A DNA stretch of 64,000 nucleotides from Lederbergia galactosidilytica (GCF_017873565.1 NZ_JAGGKH010000010.1:124001-188000); one strand, 5' to 3'; shown: positions 1 through 8,277, numbered from the stretch's first letter. Notes: a model not told the origin generated them from the letters alone. Translations and numbers: made by a program.

Positions 1-32
1 CTCCCGCGAATTAGCAAAAAATTACCCTTTAA

Positions 33-69
33 TATAAAAAGCTGACATGCTTATGTGCATTGTCAGCTT
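33..69 (-). terminator. fabZ terminator
   Basis: On the minus strand AAGCTGAC pairs with GTCAGCTT around a 15-base loop and is followed by a TTTTTA run. It lies directly after the fabZ stop codon, so it is read as the end of that transcript. Confidence 0.8.
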
Positions 70-75
70 CCACTA

Positions 76-507
76 TTATTTCACTTTCTGAATTGCAAAC
101 ATGATTTCTGCTTCACAAACTAGTTCATCTTCTACAGTTGCCTTAACATTCGCTTTTGCGATCGAACCTCGCATACGCGTAATTTCTGCTTCAAGTCTTA
201 ATTGATCTCCAGGTATAACTTGCCGTTTAAAACGACACTTATCAATACCAGCAAATAGGCCGAGTTTCCCTTCATTTTCTGAAGTTTGCATCATAGCTAT
301 ACCACTTGTTTGTGCCAATGCCTCTACAATAAGAACGCCTGGCATGACAGGATATTCAGGAAAATGTCCATTGAAAAAAGGTTCATTTGCAGTCACATTT
401 TTTATTGCAACAGCCTTTTTACCTGCTTCTACTTCTAAAACTCGGTCAACTAATAAAAAAGGATAGCGATGAGGAATGGTTTCCTTAATTTGTTGAATAT
501 CCAACAT
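76..507 (-). CDS. fabZ: 3-hydroxyacyl-[acyl-carrier-protein] dehydratase FabZ
   Basis: A cytoplasmic hot-dog-fold dehydratase of type II fatty acid synthesis that removes water from 3-hydroxyacyl-ACP to give trans-2-enoyl-ACP. At 143 aa it has the usual family length. The active-site helix is visible: GHFP at residues 47-50 supplies the catalytic His48, and Glu62 opens the EALAQ motif. An AAGGAG ribosome site sits 8 bases before the ATG. It follows the epuA-like gene on the same strand, as the B. subtilis ywpB gene sits downstream of flhP. A terminator follows directly. Identification is secure. Confidence 0.96.
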   Translation of the reverse strand: MLDIQQIKETIPHRYPFLLVDRVLEVEAGKKAVAIKNVTANEPFFNGHFPEYPVMPGVLIVEALAQTSGIAMMQTSENEGKLGLFAGIDKCRFKRQVIPGDQLRLEAEITRMRGSIAKANVKATVEDELVCEAEIMFAIQKVK

Positions 508-628
508 TCGTCCTCTCCTTCCGATTCAATAATCTATGTAAAAAAATACCAATGCGCACAACTAAGTACGAACAGTCGCCCCAAGATCCTGGATCAGATC
601 TTGAGGACCTCATGTTTGGAGCTTTCTA

Positions 629-925
629 CTATTTATCTTCTTTTACTAAGTCAATAATATGGGTCCAAGTTTCTTTTTTAAAAACATCCTTAGCCTTACC
701 ATCGCCCATGACTCCGTAACCGACCATTAATCCACCCGCAAGGCTAGCCGAAAAAAGGATAATAATTAAAATCAAGCGAAGCCAAATAGGAATAAGCCTA
801 ATGCGTACTCGTCTGTTAGACTGTTTCTCTTCTGAAGTTGCTTGTTTTTTAATCTTTTTTCCTTGTTCTTTCATTTTCACTTTTTCTCTTGACTGGACTT
901 TCTCTTGGCTGATTTGATTGGCCAT
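629..925 (-). CDS. EpuA-like small membrane protein (annotated in many genomes as DNA-directed RNA polymerase subunit beta)
   Basis: A 98-aa protein with a highly basic, lysine-rich cytoplasmic N terminus (residues 1-45), one predicted transmembrane helix at about 47-73 beginning IRLIPIWLRL, and a short charged tail. This matches the EpuA family, small single-pass proteins often mislabelled as an RNA polymerase beta subunit because of the name first attached to the family. An AAAGGAG site precedes the ATG. It lies between flhP and fabZ on the same strand. Function is unknown; nothing in the sequence supports a polymerase role. Confidence 0.75.
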   Translation of the reverse strand: MANQISQEKVQSREKVKMKEQGKKIKKQATSEEKQSNRRVRIRLIPIWLRLILIIILFSASLAGGLMVGYGVMGDGKAKDVFKKETWTHIIDLVKEDK

Positions 926-997
926 CTTGCGATAAACTCCTTTGTTTTAATCATTTGCCATGATTTAAAACGAAAAATTTACTTGCTAACATCTTTA

Positions 998-1036
998 GTG
1001 AGGGGCAATCCTCACACAAATCTGTGAAAGATTTGT
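998..1036 (-). terminator. paired hairpins after flhP
   Basis: Two adjacent palindromes, GTGAGG...CCTCAC at 998-1015 and ACAAATC...GATTTGT at 1016-1036, lie in the 147-bp gap after flhP. There is no long T run, so intrinsic termination is only possible; they may be mRNA end structures. Confidence 0.4.
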
Positions 1037-1072
1037 CCATTGGAATAAAAGTTCACTTTATCATATCATATT

Positions 1073-1894
1073 TTAACGAATATTGTTGATAATTCCCAAC
1101 ATTTGGTCTGATATAGAAATTGATCTAGATTGAAATTGCAAAGCGCGTTGGACCATCGTCATATTCGATAACTCAACACCGATATCTACATTTGAGTTTT
1201 CAAGGGTTTGTTGTTGCATCTCAATATTTCCTCTAAGACCAGCACCAGTTGTTAAATCTGTATAGATCTCTTCAGCCTCAACATTCGGATCATCAGGCAG
1301 ACCAAGTAATGAATCCCCTTTTTGTTCAAGTAATTGTGGTTTCTTTACTTCAATAACCCCCAATTGTATCGGGTTTGCTAACCCTTCTGCCGTTAACTGG
1401 CCATGATCATTGATTTGAATATTGCTGATTTCATTGGGCAAGGTAATGCGATTATTATTCTCATCAAGAATAGGGTTGCCATCTTGGGTTACAAGCTGAA
1501 GCCCTTGTTGATTATCAAGAGGCATAAGATACAATGCACCATTCCTAGTGAATCTGAGTGCATCGTCATCAGATACCTTCAAAAACTGCTTTGGACTAGT
1601 AAATGCTATATCCAAAGGACGGTCAGTTGTCTTTAATGATCCTTGTGCCAAGTTTATCGGCAACTTTGTTAGTCGAGCTCCTACTCCTTGGCGAATCTCA
1701 AAGGGTGTCACTCTTCCAATTTCTTTCTCTTCTGAAGACTGATTATTAATAGATTGAACCATTAACTCAGCAAATGAAGCATTTTGAGTTTTAAACCCTG
1801 TTGTTTGTGAGTTACTGATATTATGACTGATTAGATCAAATTGTTTCTGTAATTGATTCATTGTATTTACTGCCGTTGTCATCATATGACTCAT
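1073..1894 (-). CDS. flhP: flagellar hook-basal body protein FlhP
   Basis: A 273-aa axial flagellar protein of the FlgF/FlgG/FlhO/FlhP family, which builds the distal rod beneath the hook and is exported by the flagellar type III apparatus. The N-terminal coiled segment contains the family motif HNISN...TTGFK at residues 24-35, and the C terminus has the matching helix (NVDIGVELSNMTMVQRALQFQ). Its motif is less canonical than that of the upstream paralogue. The ATG has a strong AAGGAGGGG site. It sits 32 bp after flhO, giving an flhO-flhP operon as in B. subtilis. Confidence 0.9.
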   Translation of the reverse strand: MSHMMTTAVNTMNQLQKQFDLISHNISNSQTTGFKTQNASFAELMVQSINNQSSEEKEIGRVTPFEIRQGVGARLTKLPINLAQGSLKTTDRPLDIAFTSPKQFLKVSDDDALRFTRNGALYLMPLDNQQGLQLVTQDGNPILDENNNRITLPNEISNIQINDHGQLTAEGLANPIQLGVIEVKKPQLLEQKGDSLLGLPDDPNVEAEEIYTDLTTGAGLRGNIEMQQQTLENSNVDIGVELSNMTMVQRALQFQSRSISISDQMLGIINNIR

Positions 1895-1926
1895 CTAAGA
1901 CCCCTCCTTAGCACTCAAATCCGCTA

Positions 1927-2712
1927 TTATCCATTCACTTTGCCAACTTCATTCACGGCTTTATCTAGGCTTCTGTCGTAGGCTTGTACAATTTTCTGAT
2001 TGGCCTCAAAGGATCGATAGGCACTAAGCATCTCTGTCATTGCCCGAGACGGGTCTACATTCGATCGCTCATAAAAACCTTGCGTAACAGTAAAGGGTTC
2101 TTGATCCGCAAATGGGAGCTCTTCTGCCCCTTCTTCTATACGTAATAAGCTATTTCCTTCTTGTATTAGTCCTAGAGGGTCTGCGGCAATTGCAATTCCT
2201 AACTGTGCAACTTGATTATCATTTTCCATGATCGCTCCGTCTGATGTCACGGTAAATTGATCACTTTCTAATGTAATTTGGTTACCTTGTCTGTCCAGTA
2301 TAGGGAACCCGTCTGTCGTTGTTAATAAACCTTCTTCATTTAGAACCAAGCGCCCGTTACGTGTATACTTGATTTGATCTTGATCTTCAACTGTAAAAAA
2401 CACGGTACCATTGGGACCATTTGTAAGAGCTAAATCAGTATTTTGATTGGTTTGATACAGGTCACCCTGTACATACCTTGGCATTGTTTCCTGCATATAG
2501 ACGCCAGTATTAATCGATCCCACTTCTGTAGGTATATTAGGAGTTTCCATGCCACCCACTTTTTGCAGAAGCATTTCTGGAAATGCCCGCATAGCGGATT
2601 GGCTCTCTTTATAGCCTGGGGTATTCATATTGGCTAGATTATTCGTAATTAAATCTGTCTTGCGTTGCTGTGCGTACATACCGGAAGCAGCTGCTGATAA
2701 TCCTCTTAACAT
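1927..2712 (-). CDS. flhO: flagellar hook-basal body protein FlhO
   Basis: A 261-aa rod protein, paralogous to FlhP. It begins MLRGLSAAASGM and carries the canonical rod motif NNLANMNTPGYK at residues 24-35; the C terminus ends in the polymerisation helix (EMLSAYRSFEANQKIVQAYD). An in-frame GTG four codons upstream (2724) is possible but is too close to AAAGGTG; the ATG at 2712 has GAAGG five bases before it and matches the usual FlhO start. First gene of the flhO-flhP pair, downstream of mbl. Confidence 0.92.
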   Translation of the reverse strand: MLRGLSAAASGMYAQQRKTDLITNNLANMNTPGYKESQSAMRAFPEMLLQKVGGMETPNIPTEVGSINTGVYMQETMPRYVQGDLYQTNQNTDLALTNGPNGTVFFTVEDQDQIKYTRNGRLVLNEEGLLTTTDGFPILDRQGNQITLESDQFTVTSDGAIMENDNQVAQLGIAIAADPLGLIQEGNSLLRIEEGAEELPFADQEPFTVTQGFYERSNVDPSRAMTEMLSAYRSFEANQKIVQAYDRSLDKAVNEVGKVNG

Positions 2713-2786
2713 ATAAACCTTCACGCACCTTTATTCATTTTTGCATTTTTATCTGTTATTTCTTATATCGGCATCCTTTAAATAAG

Positions 2787-3788
2787 TTAAATAATCGATC
2801 TGCGTGTTACAAGATCTATATTTTTAAGCATAATGCCAGTTCCCATTGCTACTGCATCCATCGGATGTTCTGCAATCAGTACAGGTACCTTTAATTCTTC
2901 GGCTAACAGTTGATCCATTCCATGGAGAAGGGCCCCTCCTCCAGTTAACATAATTCCTCTATCAATAATATCAGCTGATAACTCTGGTGGAGTTTTTTCT
3001 AAAACCATTTTAGCCGATTGAACAATCGTTTCTACAGGTTCATGAAGGGCTTCTTCTACTTCTTTGGAATGAATTGTAATGGTTCTTGGAAGTCCTGAAA
3101 CCATATCACGGCCGCGTATATCCATTTCTTCGTTGCGGGAGCCTGGGAATACAGTTCCGATATTAATTTTAATATTTTCAGCCGTACGCTCACCAATTAA
3201 TAATTTATACTGTTTTTTTACGTAATTTAATATTTCTTGATCAAATTTATCCCCGGCCATTTTGATTGAAGAGGATGTTACAATGTCCCCCATTGATAGA
3301 ACTGCAATATCTGCCGTTCCACCACCAATATCTACCACCATATTCCCACTAGGTTGGAAAATATCCATTCCTGCACCAATTGCCGCTACTTTCGGTTCCT
3401 CCTCAAGAAAAACCTTTTTACCACCACTTTTTTCTGCAGCTTCCCTAATGGCTTTTTGTTCAACACTCGTAATATTTGTTGGACAACATACTAAGATCCT
3501 TGGCTTTGAAAGAAAACCTTTTACATTCAGTTTATGTATAAAATGTTTAAGCATCGTTTCAGTAACATCAAAATCGGCAATGACCCCATCTTTTAACGGG
3601 CGAATAGCCATAATATTTCCCGGCGTTCTTCCGACCATTTGCCTAGCTTCTTCCCCAACTGCTAACACTCTATTTTGATTACGATCAATTGCAACCACAG
3701 ACGGCTCATTTAGGACGATTCCTTGTCCTTTTACATGAATTAATACATTTGCTGTTCCTAAATCGATCCCGATATCCTTTGCAAACAT
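2787..3788 (-). CDS. mbl: MreB-like rod-shape actin Mbl
   Basis: A 333-aa bacterial actin that moves with the lateral-wall synthesis machinery and controls cell width. The first nucleotide-binding segment is DIGIDLGTANVL at residues 5-16; the second phosphate loop VDIGGGTADIAVLS and the adenosine-binding TGGGALLHG follow in the right order. The placement between spoIIID and flhO marks it as mbl rather than mreB or mreBH. The ATG has an AAGGGA site. A repeat element lies just upstream and separates it from spoIIID. Confidence 0.93.
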   Translation of the reverse strand: MFAKDIGIDLGTANVLIHVKGQGIVLNEPSVVAIDRNQNRVLAVGEEARQMVGRTPGNIMAIRPLKDGVIADFDVTETMLKHFIHKLNVKGFLSKPRILVCCPTNITSVEQKAIREAAEKSGGKKVFLEEEPKVAAIGAGMDIFQPSGNMVVDIGGGTADIAVLSMGDIVTSSSIKMAGDKFDQEILNYVKKQYKLLIGERTAENIKINIGTVFPGSRNEEMDIRGRDMVSGLPRTITIHSKEVEEALHEPVETIVQSAKMVLEKTPPELSADIIDRGIMLTGGGALLHGMDQLLAEELKVPVLIAEHPMDAVAMGTGIMLKNIDLVTRRSII

Positions 3789-3819
3789 CCTATTCCCTTC
3801 TTTCTATTTTCAATCCCTT

Positions 3820-3979
3820 AAAGGTTGTTCAAAAAGTTCGGTAAAAATGACACTGCGAATTTCTTCGTTAGCTTGCTTCTCCGCTGCTCATGTATCTAAG
3901 TGCATACATTCCGCTGCTCGAAGACTGCGCCGCCTCGAACTTCTTGGTCCTTTTTATCCTCCTTTTTGAACACGCACTT
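3820..3979. repeat. inverted-repeat element, GTTCAAAAA family, copy 1
   Basis: The left end reads AAGGTTGTTCAAAAAG...GGTAAAAATGACACTG and the right end TTTTTATCCTCCTTTTTGAACACGCAC, which are imperfect inverted copies of each other. The inside has further palindromes but no ORF. Related ends occur at 16730, 24671, 55712 and 56954. It begins about 30 bp before the mbl start codon, so it forms part of the mbl leader or promoter region. Confidence 0.7.
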
Positions 3980-4327
3980 GTATGGGCTATTTGTCATTTG
4001 TCATTTATAATTTTTCAAATTACTGCCTAAAAAAAGCAGATTAAGTTCCTATTTTACGGTGATATATACCGTTGGAATTTGTCATGGAGTAAACAGGTAA
4101 AAAGTCTCACCATATAATATTCCCTAATTGTTTATTTTACCACAAACCTTTTATGAATACGTATGATTTTGGAAATAATTCAGCTAAATTTTACTTAATA
4201 TTTAAAGTTTATAGAACGAATTATTTAAATCTCAAATTATCTAAGAAAAAGCATCTCTACAGCAGATTTTTATCGATTAGGGTGAATAGGAAACATCTTA
4301 ATTTATAAAAGAAGGTGTCTAAGAAAA
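3980..4327. other. AT-rich intergenic DNA, no gene seen
   Basis: About 350 bp between the repeat element and the spoIIID terminator. It is AT-rich with stops in all frames. It presumably carries the mbl promoter but I could not single out a convincing one. Confidence 0.5.
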
Positions 4328-4379
4328 AGAATAGTGCAGGTGGAGAAAAATAATATCTGCTCTCCACCTGCACTATTCT
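4328..4379 (-). terminator. spoIIID terminator
   Basis: A perfect 18-bp stem (AGAATAGTGCAGG... with its complement) and a 16-base loop, followed on the minus strand by TTTTTCTTAG. It lies 20 bp after the spoIIID stop. Confidence 0.85.
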
Positions 4380-4400
4380 AAAACTTAATGAACATTAGAC

Positions 4401-4688
4401 TTACTTAATGGCCTCCATCTTTGGTTGCTCTTCTTTTTCATCTTCCTTTTTATACTTTTGCCTTGTTGCCTCTCCTCCTCGTAAATGTCTAATCGATTTA
4501 TGGTACTCTAATATTGTCTTCACTTCATTTGCTAAATCAGGATTAATATCTGGCAGTCTTTCTGTTAAATCTTTATGCACAGTGCTCTTTGATACTCCAA
4601 ATTCCTTCGCAATGACACGAACTGTTTTTCTTGTCTCCACGATATATTTACCAATCTTGATTGTTCGCTCTTTGATGTAATCGTGCAC
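4401..4688 (-). CDS. spoIIID: sporulation transcription factor SpoIIID
   Basis: A mother-cell DNA-binding protein that activates and represses many SigE- and SigK-dependent genes. From the GTG at 4688 the product is 95 aa and begins MHDYIKERTIKIGKYIVET, matching B. subtilis SpoIIID (93 aa). The helix-turn-helix spans residues 22-42 (TVRVIAKEFGVSKSTVHKD) and a basic C-terminal helix follows. An in-frame TTG at 4706 exists, but GGGGAGG lies 9 bases before the GTG, so the GTG is chosen. A short upstream ORF like B. subtilis usd precedes it (separate entry). Confidence 0.95.
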   Translation of the reverse strand: MHDYIKERTIKIGKYIVETRKTVRVIAKEFGVSKSTVHKDLTERLPDINPDLANEVKTILEYHKSIRHLRGGEATRQKYKKEDEKEEQPKMEAIK

Positions 4689-4782
4689 ACCTCTCGCCCT
4701 CCCCAATTTGGATGTGAGGAGTGTGAAATGAGACTCGTCTTTTTTTTATATCATTTCTACATCTACTCGCGCTAGGTTAATC

Positions 4783-4893
4783 TCACCCTTTTCGCAACTG
4801 GTATTTGTTTAGTGAATTTTTTATTTGAAAGCCTTCTCTTTTTCTGGACCTAAGCATGTCTTTAACGAAATGTGGATGCCAATGAACGATCAC
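4783..4893 (-). CDS. putative 36-codon upstream ORF resembling usd
   Basis: On the minus strand a GTG opens 36 sense codons ending in TGA, 95 bases before the spoIIID start. The product is small and basic, MIVHWHPHFVKDMLRSRKRE and onwards. An in-frame stop precedes the GTG directly, so no other start is available; GAGGTGA abuts the start codon, a poor spacing. In B. subtilis a short ORF (usd) upstream of spoIIID must be translated for spoIIID to be translated, so position and size fit. The equivalence is inference; I have not compared sequences. Confidence 0.55.
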   Translation of the reverse strand: MIVHWHPHFVKDMLRSRKREGFQIKNSLNKYQLRKG

Positions 4894-5221
4894 TCACCTC
4901 AAACACTCACAATGTTTTGTACAGTTTGTATATACTTATTGGCTTATTGGAAAATATATGCCTAAATTCGTATTATTCATAAGCTTAAGCTCTTTGAGTA
5001 AGAAAACGAGAGGAGCATATCTATGATCGCATGCCATTTCTAATCGACCGCAATTCTTGCTATATTTAGTAATAAAATAAAAAATAATGCTATTATTTCC
5101 CGAGAAATGACAGTTTAATAAAAATAGATCTATATTATTTCCTTTTGGAAAACAATTTTCATAGCAAAAATGAACTAGAACTAGAAAAGGATCGCGGATT
5201 TTTAAACTGGGGAAATTCTTT
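4894..5221. other. intergenic region upstream of the spoIIID leader
   Basis: About 330 bp of AT-rich DNA. A TATACAAA box at about 4922-4930 on the minus strand resembles a SigE -10, but no matching -35 box lies at the right distance, so no promoter is claimed. No ORF with a ribosome site was seen. Confidence 0.4.
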
Positions 5222-5262
5222 TAAAAAAAGACGAACCCGAAAGATTCGGATTCGCCTTTTTT
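5222..5262 (-). terminator. spoIIQ terminator
   Basis: GGCGAATCCGAA pairs with TTCGGGTTCGTC (one G-T) around a short loop, followed by TTTTTTT on the minus strand, directly after the spoIIQ stop. Confidence 0.85.
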
Positions 5263-5267
5263 ATAAG

Positions 5268-6215
5268 TTACTCTTGAATTTCTAAATTTGAAGTTTCTTC
5301 CATTGTCTCATCTTCAGTATTCGTTTGATTGTCTTTCATGGTTTCGTCTTCAGTGTTTGTCTGATCGTCTTTCATGGTTTCATCTTCGGCATTCGTCTGA
5401 TCATCTTTCATTGTCTTATCAGTGTCTTCCAAATTAGAACCCGTTTGACTTTCAGATTCCGTTTCTTCATTCATTTGTGAGCTTTCATCTGCTTGGTCTT
5501 TTTCCTGCATTTCGACCTGAGACTCTTTTTCAAGCGAAGAAACTGGTTGTCCAAAATAGCTTTGAGGGTTTACAGCCTGATTGTCTTTTCTAATTTCAAA
5601 ATGCAAATGTGTTTTTGCATCTTTATTTAGTTGACTGGTTCCAGATGTTGCAAGTGGATCTCCTTGCTTAACAAAGTCACCTACTTGAACTTTAATATCC
5701 TTTACAGATTGATATATAGTAGTAACCCCTTTGTCATGGTCAATTTCTATGACATTTCCTAGCAAAGAATCGTTGCGTACAGCCGTAACTTTACCACTTA
5801 AAGCTGCAAGAACTTCAAATTCTTTCTTATCCTTTGTCGCAATATCGACTCCTAGATTAGGATGATACTTGTTTCCATCCACAATAAGTGCTGCTTCCTG
5901 TTCTTCTTCAGATGCATTAATATCAAAAAATTCCGTGATGTACTCCACATCATCCACATTTGCTACAGGCACATCCACATTTTCAAGTGACTGGTTAACC
6001 TCTACTGCATCTTCGTTATTGTTGCTACCTAGCAAATCATCTGAATTATTTTCTGTCACACTTGGCGGATCAGCCACATCTTTATTCCCCGCCTGGAACC
6101 AGAAAATCCCAGATATAATCAAGGCTGCACTGGCAAGATAAATTGCTGGATATACCCACCGCTTTTTTAGGACTTTTTTCCATTGAGAAGATTGATTCTT
6201 TTCTTCCTCTCTCAT
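5268..6215 (-). CDS. spoIIQ: engulfment protein SpoIIQ (LytM/M23-like, degenerate)
   Basis: A forespore membrane protein that partners mother-cell SpoIIIAH across the intermembrane space during engulfment. From the ATG at 6215 (GAGGTG six bases upstream) it is 315 aa and begins MREEEKN like B. subtilis SpoIIQ. Residues 21-40 are a transmembrane helix; the LytM-like domain follows. HLHFEIR, half of the peptidase zinc site, is kept, but the first site reads HPNLGVD with Asn where HxxxD needs His, so enzymatic activity is unlikely. The C terminus is an acidic tail with tandem ETMKDDQTNxED units. A SigF-type promoter precedes it. Confidence 0.94.
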   Translation of the reverse strand: MREEEKNQSSQWKKVLKKRWVYPAIYLASAALIISGIFWFQAGNKDVADPPSVTENNSDDLLGSNNNEDAVEVNQSLENVDVPVANVDDVEYITEFFDINASEEEQEAALIVDGNKYHPNLGVDIATKDKKEFEVLAALSGKVTAVRNDSLLGNVIEIDHDKGVTTIYQSVKDIKVQVGDFVKQGDPLATSGTSQLNKDAKTHLHFEIRKDNQAVNPQSYFGQPVSSLEKESQVEMQEKDQADESSQMNEETESESQTGSNLEDTDKTMKDDQTNAEDETMKDDQTNTEDETMKDNQTNTEDETMEETSNLEIQE

Positions 6216-6286
6216 TTTCATCACCTCTGTCAATCATTCTGAACAGGAAATGAAGATAATATACTTGTCCTAAAGAATTTATCCAG

Positions 6287-6316
6287 TTATTTTTCGACAA
6301 AACTAAATTTTTATGC
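6287..6316 (-). promoter_or_regulatory. SigF-type promoter of spoIIQ
   Basis: On the minus strand GCATA (6316-6312), a 15-base spacer and CGAAAAATAA (6296-6287) fit the SigF consensus GYATA-N15-GGnRAnAnTR except at two -10 positions. It lies about 70 bases before the spoIIQ start, and spoIIQ is a known SigF gene in B. subtilis. Confidence 0.65.
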
Positions 6317-6539
6317 ATAAAATTATCAAATTGGGTGAATTTACCAATTTATACTGCCTATTTAGTTTTTTTCTTTGCACCCTCATCCTTTTCTCAGCTT
6401 TCCGACTGGGGGCAGCTACTTTTTCAAGTCGAATGGTCCCTTTTCGCCTACTGCTTTTACACAATAAATGTAAGAGCATAGGGAATAATCGTGGTGCAAT
6501 GACTGACAAGTTTCCTCTCTTCAACTCAAAGAACGTGAC

Positions 6540-6785
6540 GGTCGAGATCCTTATCCTTGCGATTTTTTCCCCTCGGCCACACAATTAACGTAGGGCACAC
6601 GAGCAACACCTTTGCGTTTTGCATTCGACCTCACCATTACCGTAACGAGTGAGAACATCCTCCTTGCGATTTTCCCTCGGCCACACAATTAACGTGAGGC
6701 TCACGAGCAATTCCCTTGCGTTTTGCATCCGATCACACAATTGAACGCTAGGGTCGGGAACAGCACCCTTGCGTTTTGCAATCCC
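6540..6785. repeat. array of about five degenerate 52-55 bp repeats
   Basis: The core TTGCG followed by A/T-TTT recurs at 6557, 6612, 6664, 6716 and 6769, spacings 55, 52, 52 and 53. Most units also carry CACACAATTAACGTGAGG and CTCACGAGCA-like blocks. Units differ from one another by many substitutions, so this is not a CRISPR array. It lies between spoIIQ and spoIID and ends in the hairpin at 6786. Confidence 0.75.
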
Positions 6786-6849
6786 CCAAACAATTAACGT
6801 GAGGGCGACAAATGCGCCCTCACGTTAATTGTTTGGATTTTTTTGTTTT
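6786..6849 (+). terminator. 22-bp perfect hairpin with plus-strand T run
   Basis: A perfect 22-bp stem (6786-6807 with 6815-6836, 7-base loop) is followed on the plus strand by ATTTTTTTGTTTT. The left arm repeats the CAATTAACGTGAGG block of the upstream array, so the hairpin looks like an array unit plus its inverted copy. The T run would terminate plus-strand transcription, although the neighbouring genes lie on the minus strand. Confidence 0.75.
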
Positions 6850-6887
6850 CACAGCTAAACCAGATTTAAGCCCATTTAAAACAACTT

Positions 6888-7907
6888 CTAGGAGTTAAAT
6901 GCGAGTTGTTTATCAAATAATTGGTTTGCCTCAGATATATGGATATCATGATAATAATGTTGAACAATATCTCGATAGTTCTTCCCAGCTTGTGCCATTC
7001 CATTGGCACCATATTGGCTCATTCCCACACCGTGTCCATACCCTTTTGTTGTAATGGTAATGGAATCACCTTCTCGGACCCACCGGAAGTCAGTTGAACG
7101 AAGATCGAGTTTTTCTCTTATTTCCCGTCCAGAAAATGTCTTATCCGCAATTTGCACTGTCGCTACTTTATTACCTGAAGTCTTGCTCGTAATCTTTCCG
7201 ACTTCCTTTTGAGAGCCAATACTTACACCTAGAAGGTTTTCAAACTCCTTAACTGGGATTTTCTTCTCACTCTCAAAATTAGGTGCTTTACTATCCCATG
7301 GACTTTCTACGCTTTTCAGATAAGGGATTTTGTCTTTCCAATACTCTTCTGCATTCTCTGTGTATCCATTACTTGTTGAAAAGAAGGAAGCTGTGATCGG
7401 TTTATCTTTGTAAGTAAGAATTTCTCCCTTTGTCGCTTGAACAGCTTCTGAAACCTTTTTATATTTCCAATCAAAGTCTTTGCCCCATAGCTCTTTCAAC
7501 TCATCTTGATTTTTAAATACCTGATGGGTGACTGTATCAGTTATATTTGCTCCTTCCGGAACAGAATTGTCATCTGTTTGCAGTAAAAAGTTCACTACAT
7601 AGGTCCTTGCCGCTAAGGCTTGCGCTTTAAGAGCTTCTACCTCAAAGTCAGCAGGCATCTCCACCGCTACCACACCAGTAACATATTCCTCTAACGGAAA
7701 GGTTTCAATTTCTTTTGATTCACTTCGAAACACAGCTACATCTGGCTCCGGAACCTCCGATGTTTCTTTTTTAGGAGATTCAACTTTTGCCTTTTCCTGA
7801 ACTACGGCTTTTTCGTCCTTTGAAAATAACACGAGTAAGGAGGGGATGATGAATGTTAGAGTAATTAAAAGTGTAGCAGAAATAAGAATGGGCTTGATTG
7901 ATTTCAT
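6888..7907 (-). CDS. spoIID: stage II sporulation protein D (lytic transglycosylase)
   Basis: A membrane-anchored peptidoglycan transglycosylase of the mother cell that works with SpoIIP and SpoIIM in engulfment. From the ATG at 7907, with GGAGG eight bases upstream, the product is 339 aa; a longer in-frame extension to 7976 has no ribosome site. Residues 7-28 form the membrane anchor. The SpoIID/LytB domain shows LEEYVTGVVAVEMP, placing Glu83 at the position of the known catalytic Glu88, and KAQALAARTY. The C-terminal TKGYGHGVGMSQYGA motif is typical. It lies upstream of no close neighbour and downstream of murAA. Confidence 0.95.
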   Translation of the reverse strand: MKSIKPILISATLLITLTFIIPSLLVLFSKDEKAVVQEKAKVESPKKETSEVPEPDVAVFRSESKEIETFPLEEYVTGVVAVEMPADFEVEALKAQALAARTYVVNFLLQTDDNSVPEGANITDTVTHQVFKNQDELKELWGKDFDWKYKKVSEAVQATKGEILTYKDKPITASFFSTSNGYTENAEEYWKDKIPYLKSVESPWDSKAPNFESEKKIPVKEFENLLGVSIGSQKEVGKITSKTSGNKVATVQIADKTFSGREIREKLDLRSTDFRWVREGDSITITTKGYGHGVGMSQYGANGMAQAGKNYRDIVQHYYHDIHISEANQLFDKQLAFNS

Positions 7908-8277
7908 TTGCCTTTCCTCCATATCCATATTTTTAAGAAAAGCGCTGCACCCGACTGACTTAAGAATGAACGGCAAAGTTGATCGCTTTCGCGTGTCTTC
8001 GTCGTCCTCGCCAATAATTTATTGCTTTTGTACACTTTTTATAAAGTTTACTGTATATAGCCAAAAAGGCTATTCTATGTAACTTACATAAGCAGGTACC
8101 AAAGGTTTGCTGGGTACAAGAGCTAAACTGAACACGTATCTTATCTCTGTGTTCTTCTCCATATATATGGGCTAGGACAAGCTTTTATGTCTATAAGAAA
8201 ATAGCTAAATTTTATGTAAACCATCTAATGATTATGTGAATTGCCAAGTCGTTAATCTAAAACAGTTGATACAAATA
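7908..8277. other. intergenic region between murAA and spoIID
   Basis: About 370 bp. A short palindrome ATAGCC-AAAAA-GGCTAT sits at 8057-8073, next to a TATACAGT box that could be part of a SigE -10, but the -35 match is poor. No ORF is supported. Confidence 0.4.

Noticed and set aside
1403-1742. Plus-strand frames antisense to flhP
   Set aside because: Shadows of a well-supported gene; no ribosome sites.
3262-3678. A 138-codon frame antisense to mbl
   Set aside because: Shadow frame over highly conserved mbl codons.
6303-6588. Overlapping frames of about 91-93 codons on both strands between spoIIQ and spoIID
   Set aside because: They overlap the spoIIQ promoter and the degenerate repeat array, mirror each other on opposite strands, and have no ribosome sites.
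6540-6836. CRISPR array
   Set aside because: The repeats are strongly diverged, units have no constant repeat with variable spacers, and no cas genes are in the window.
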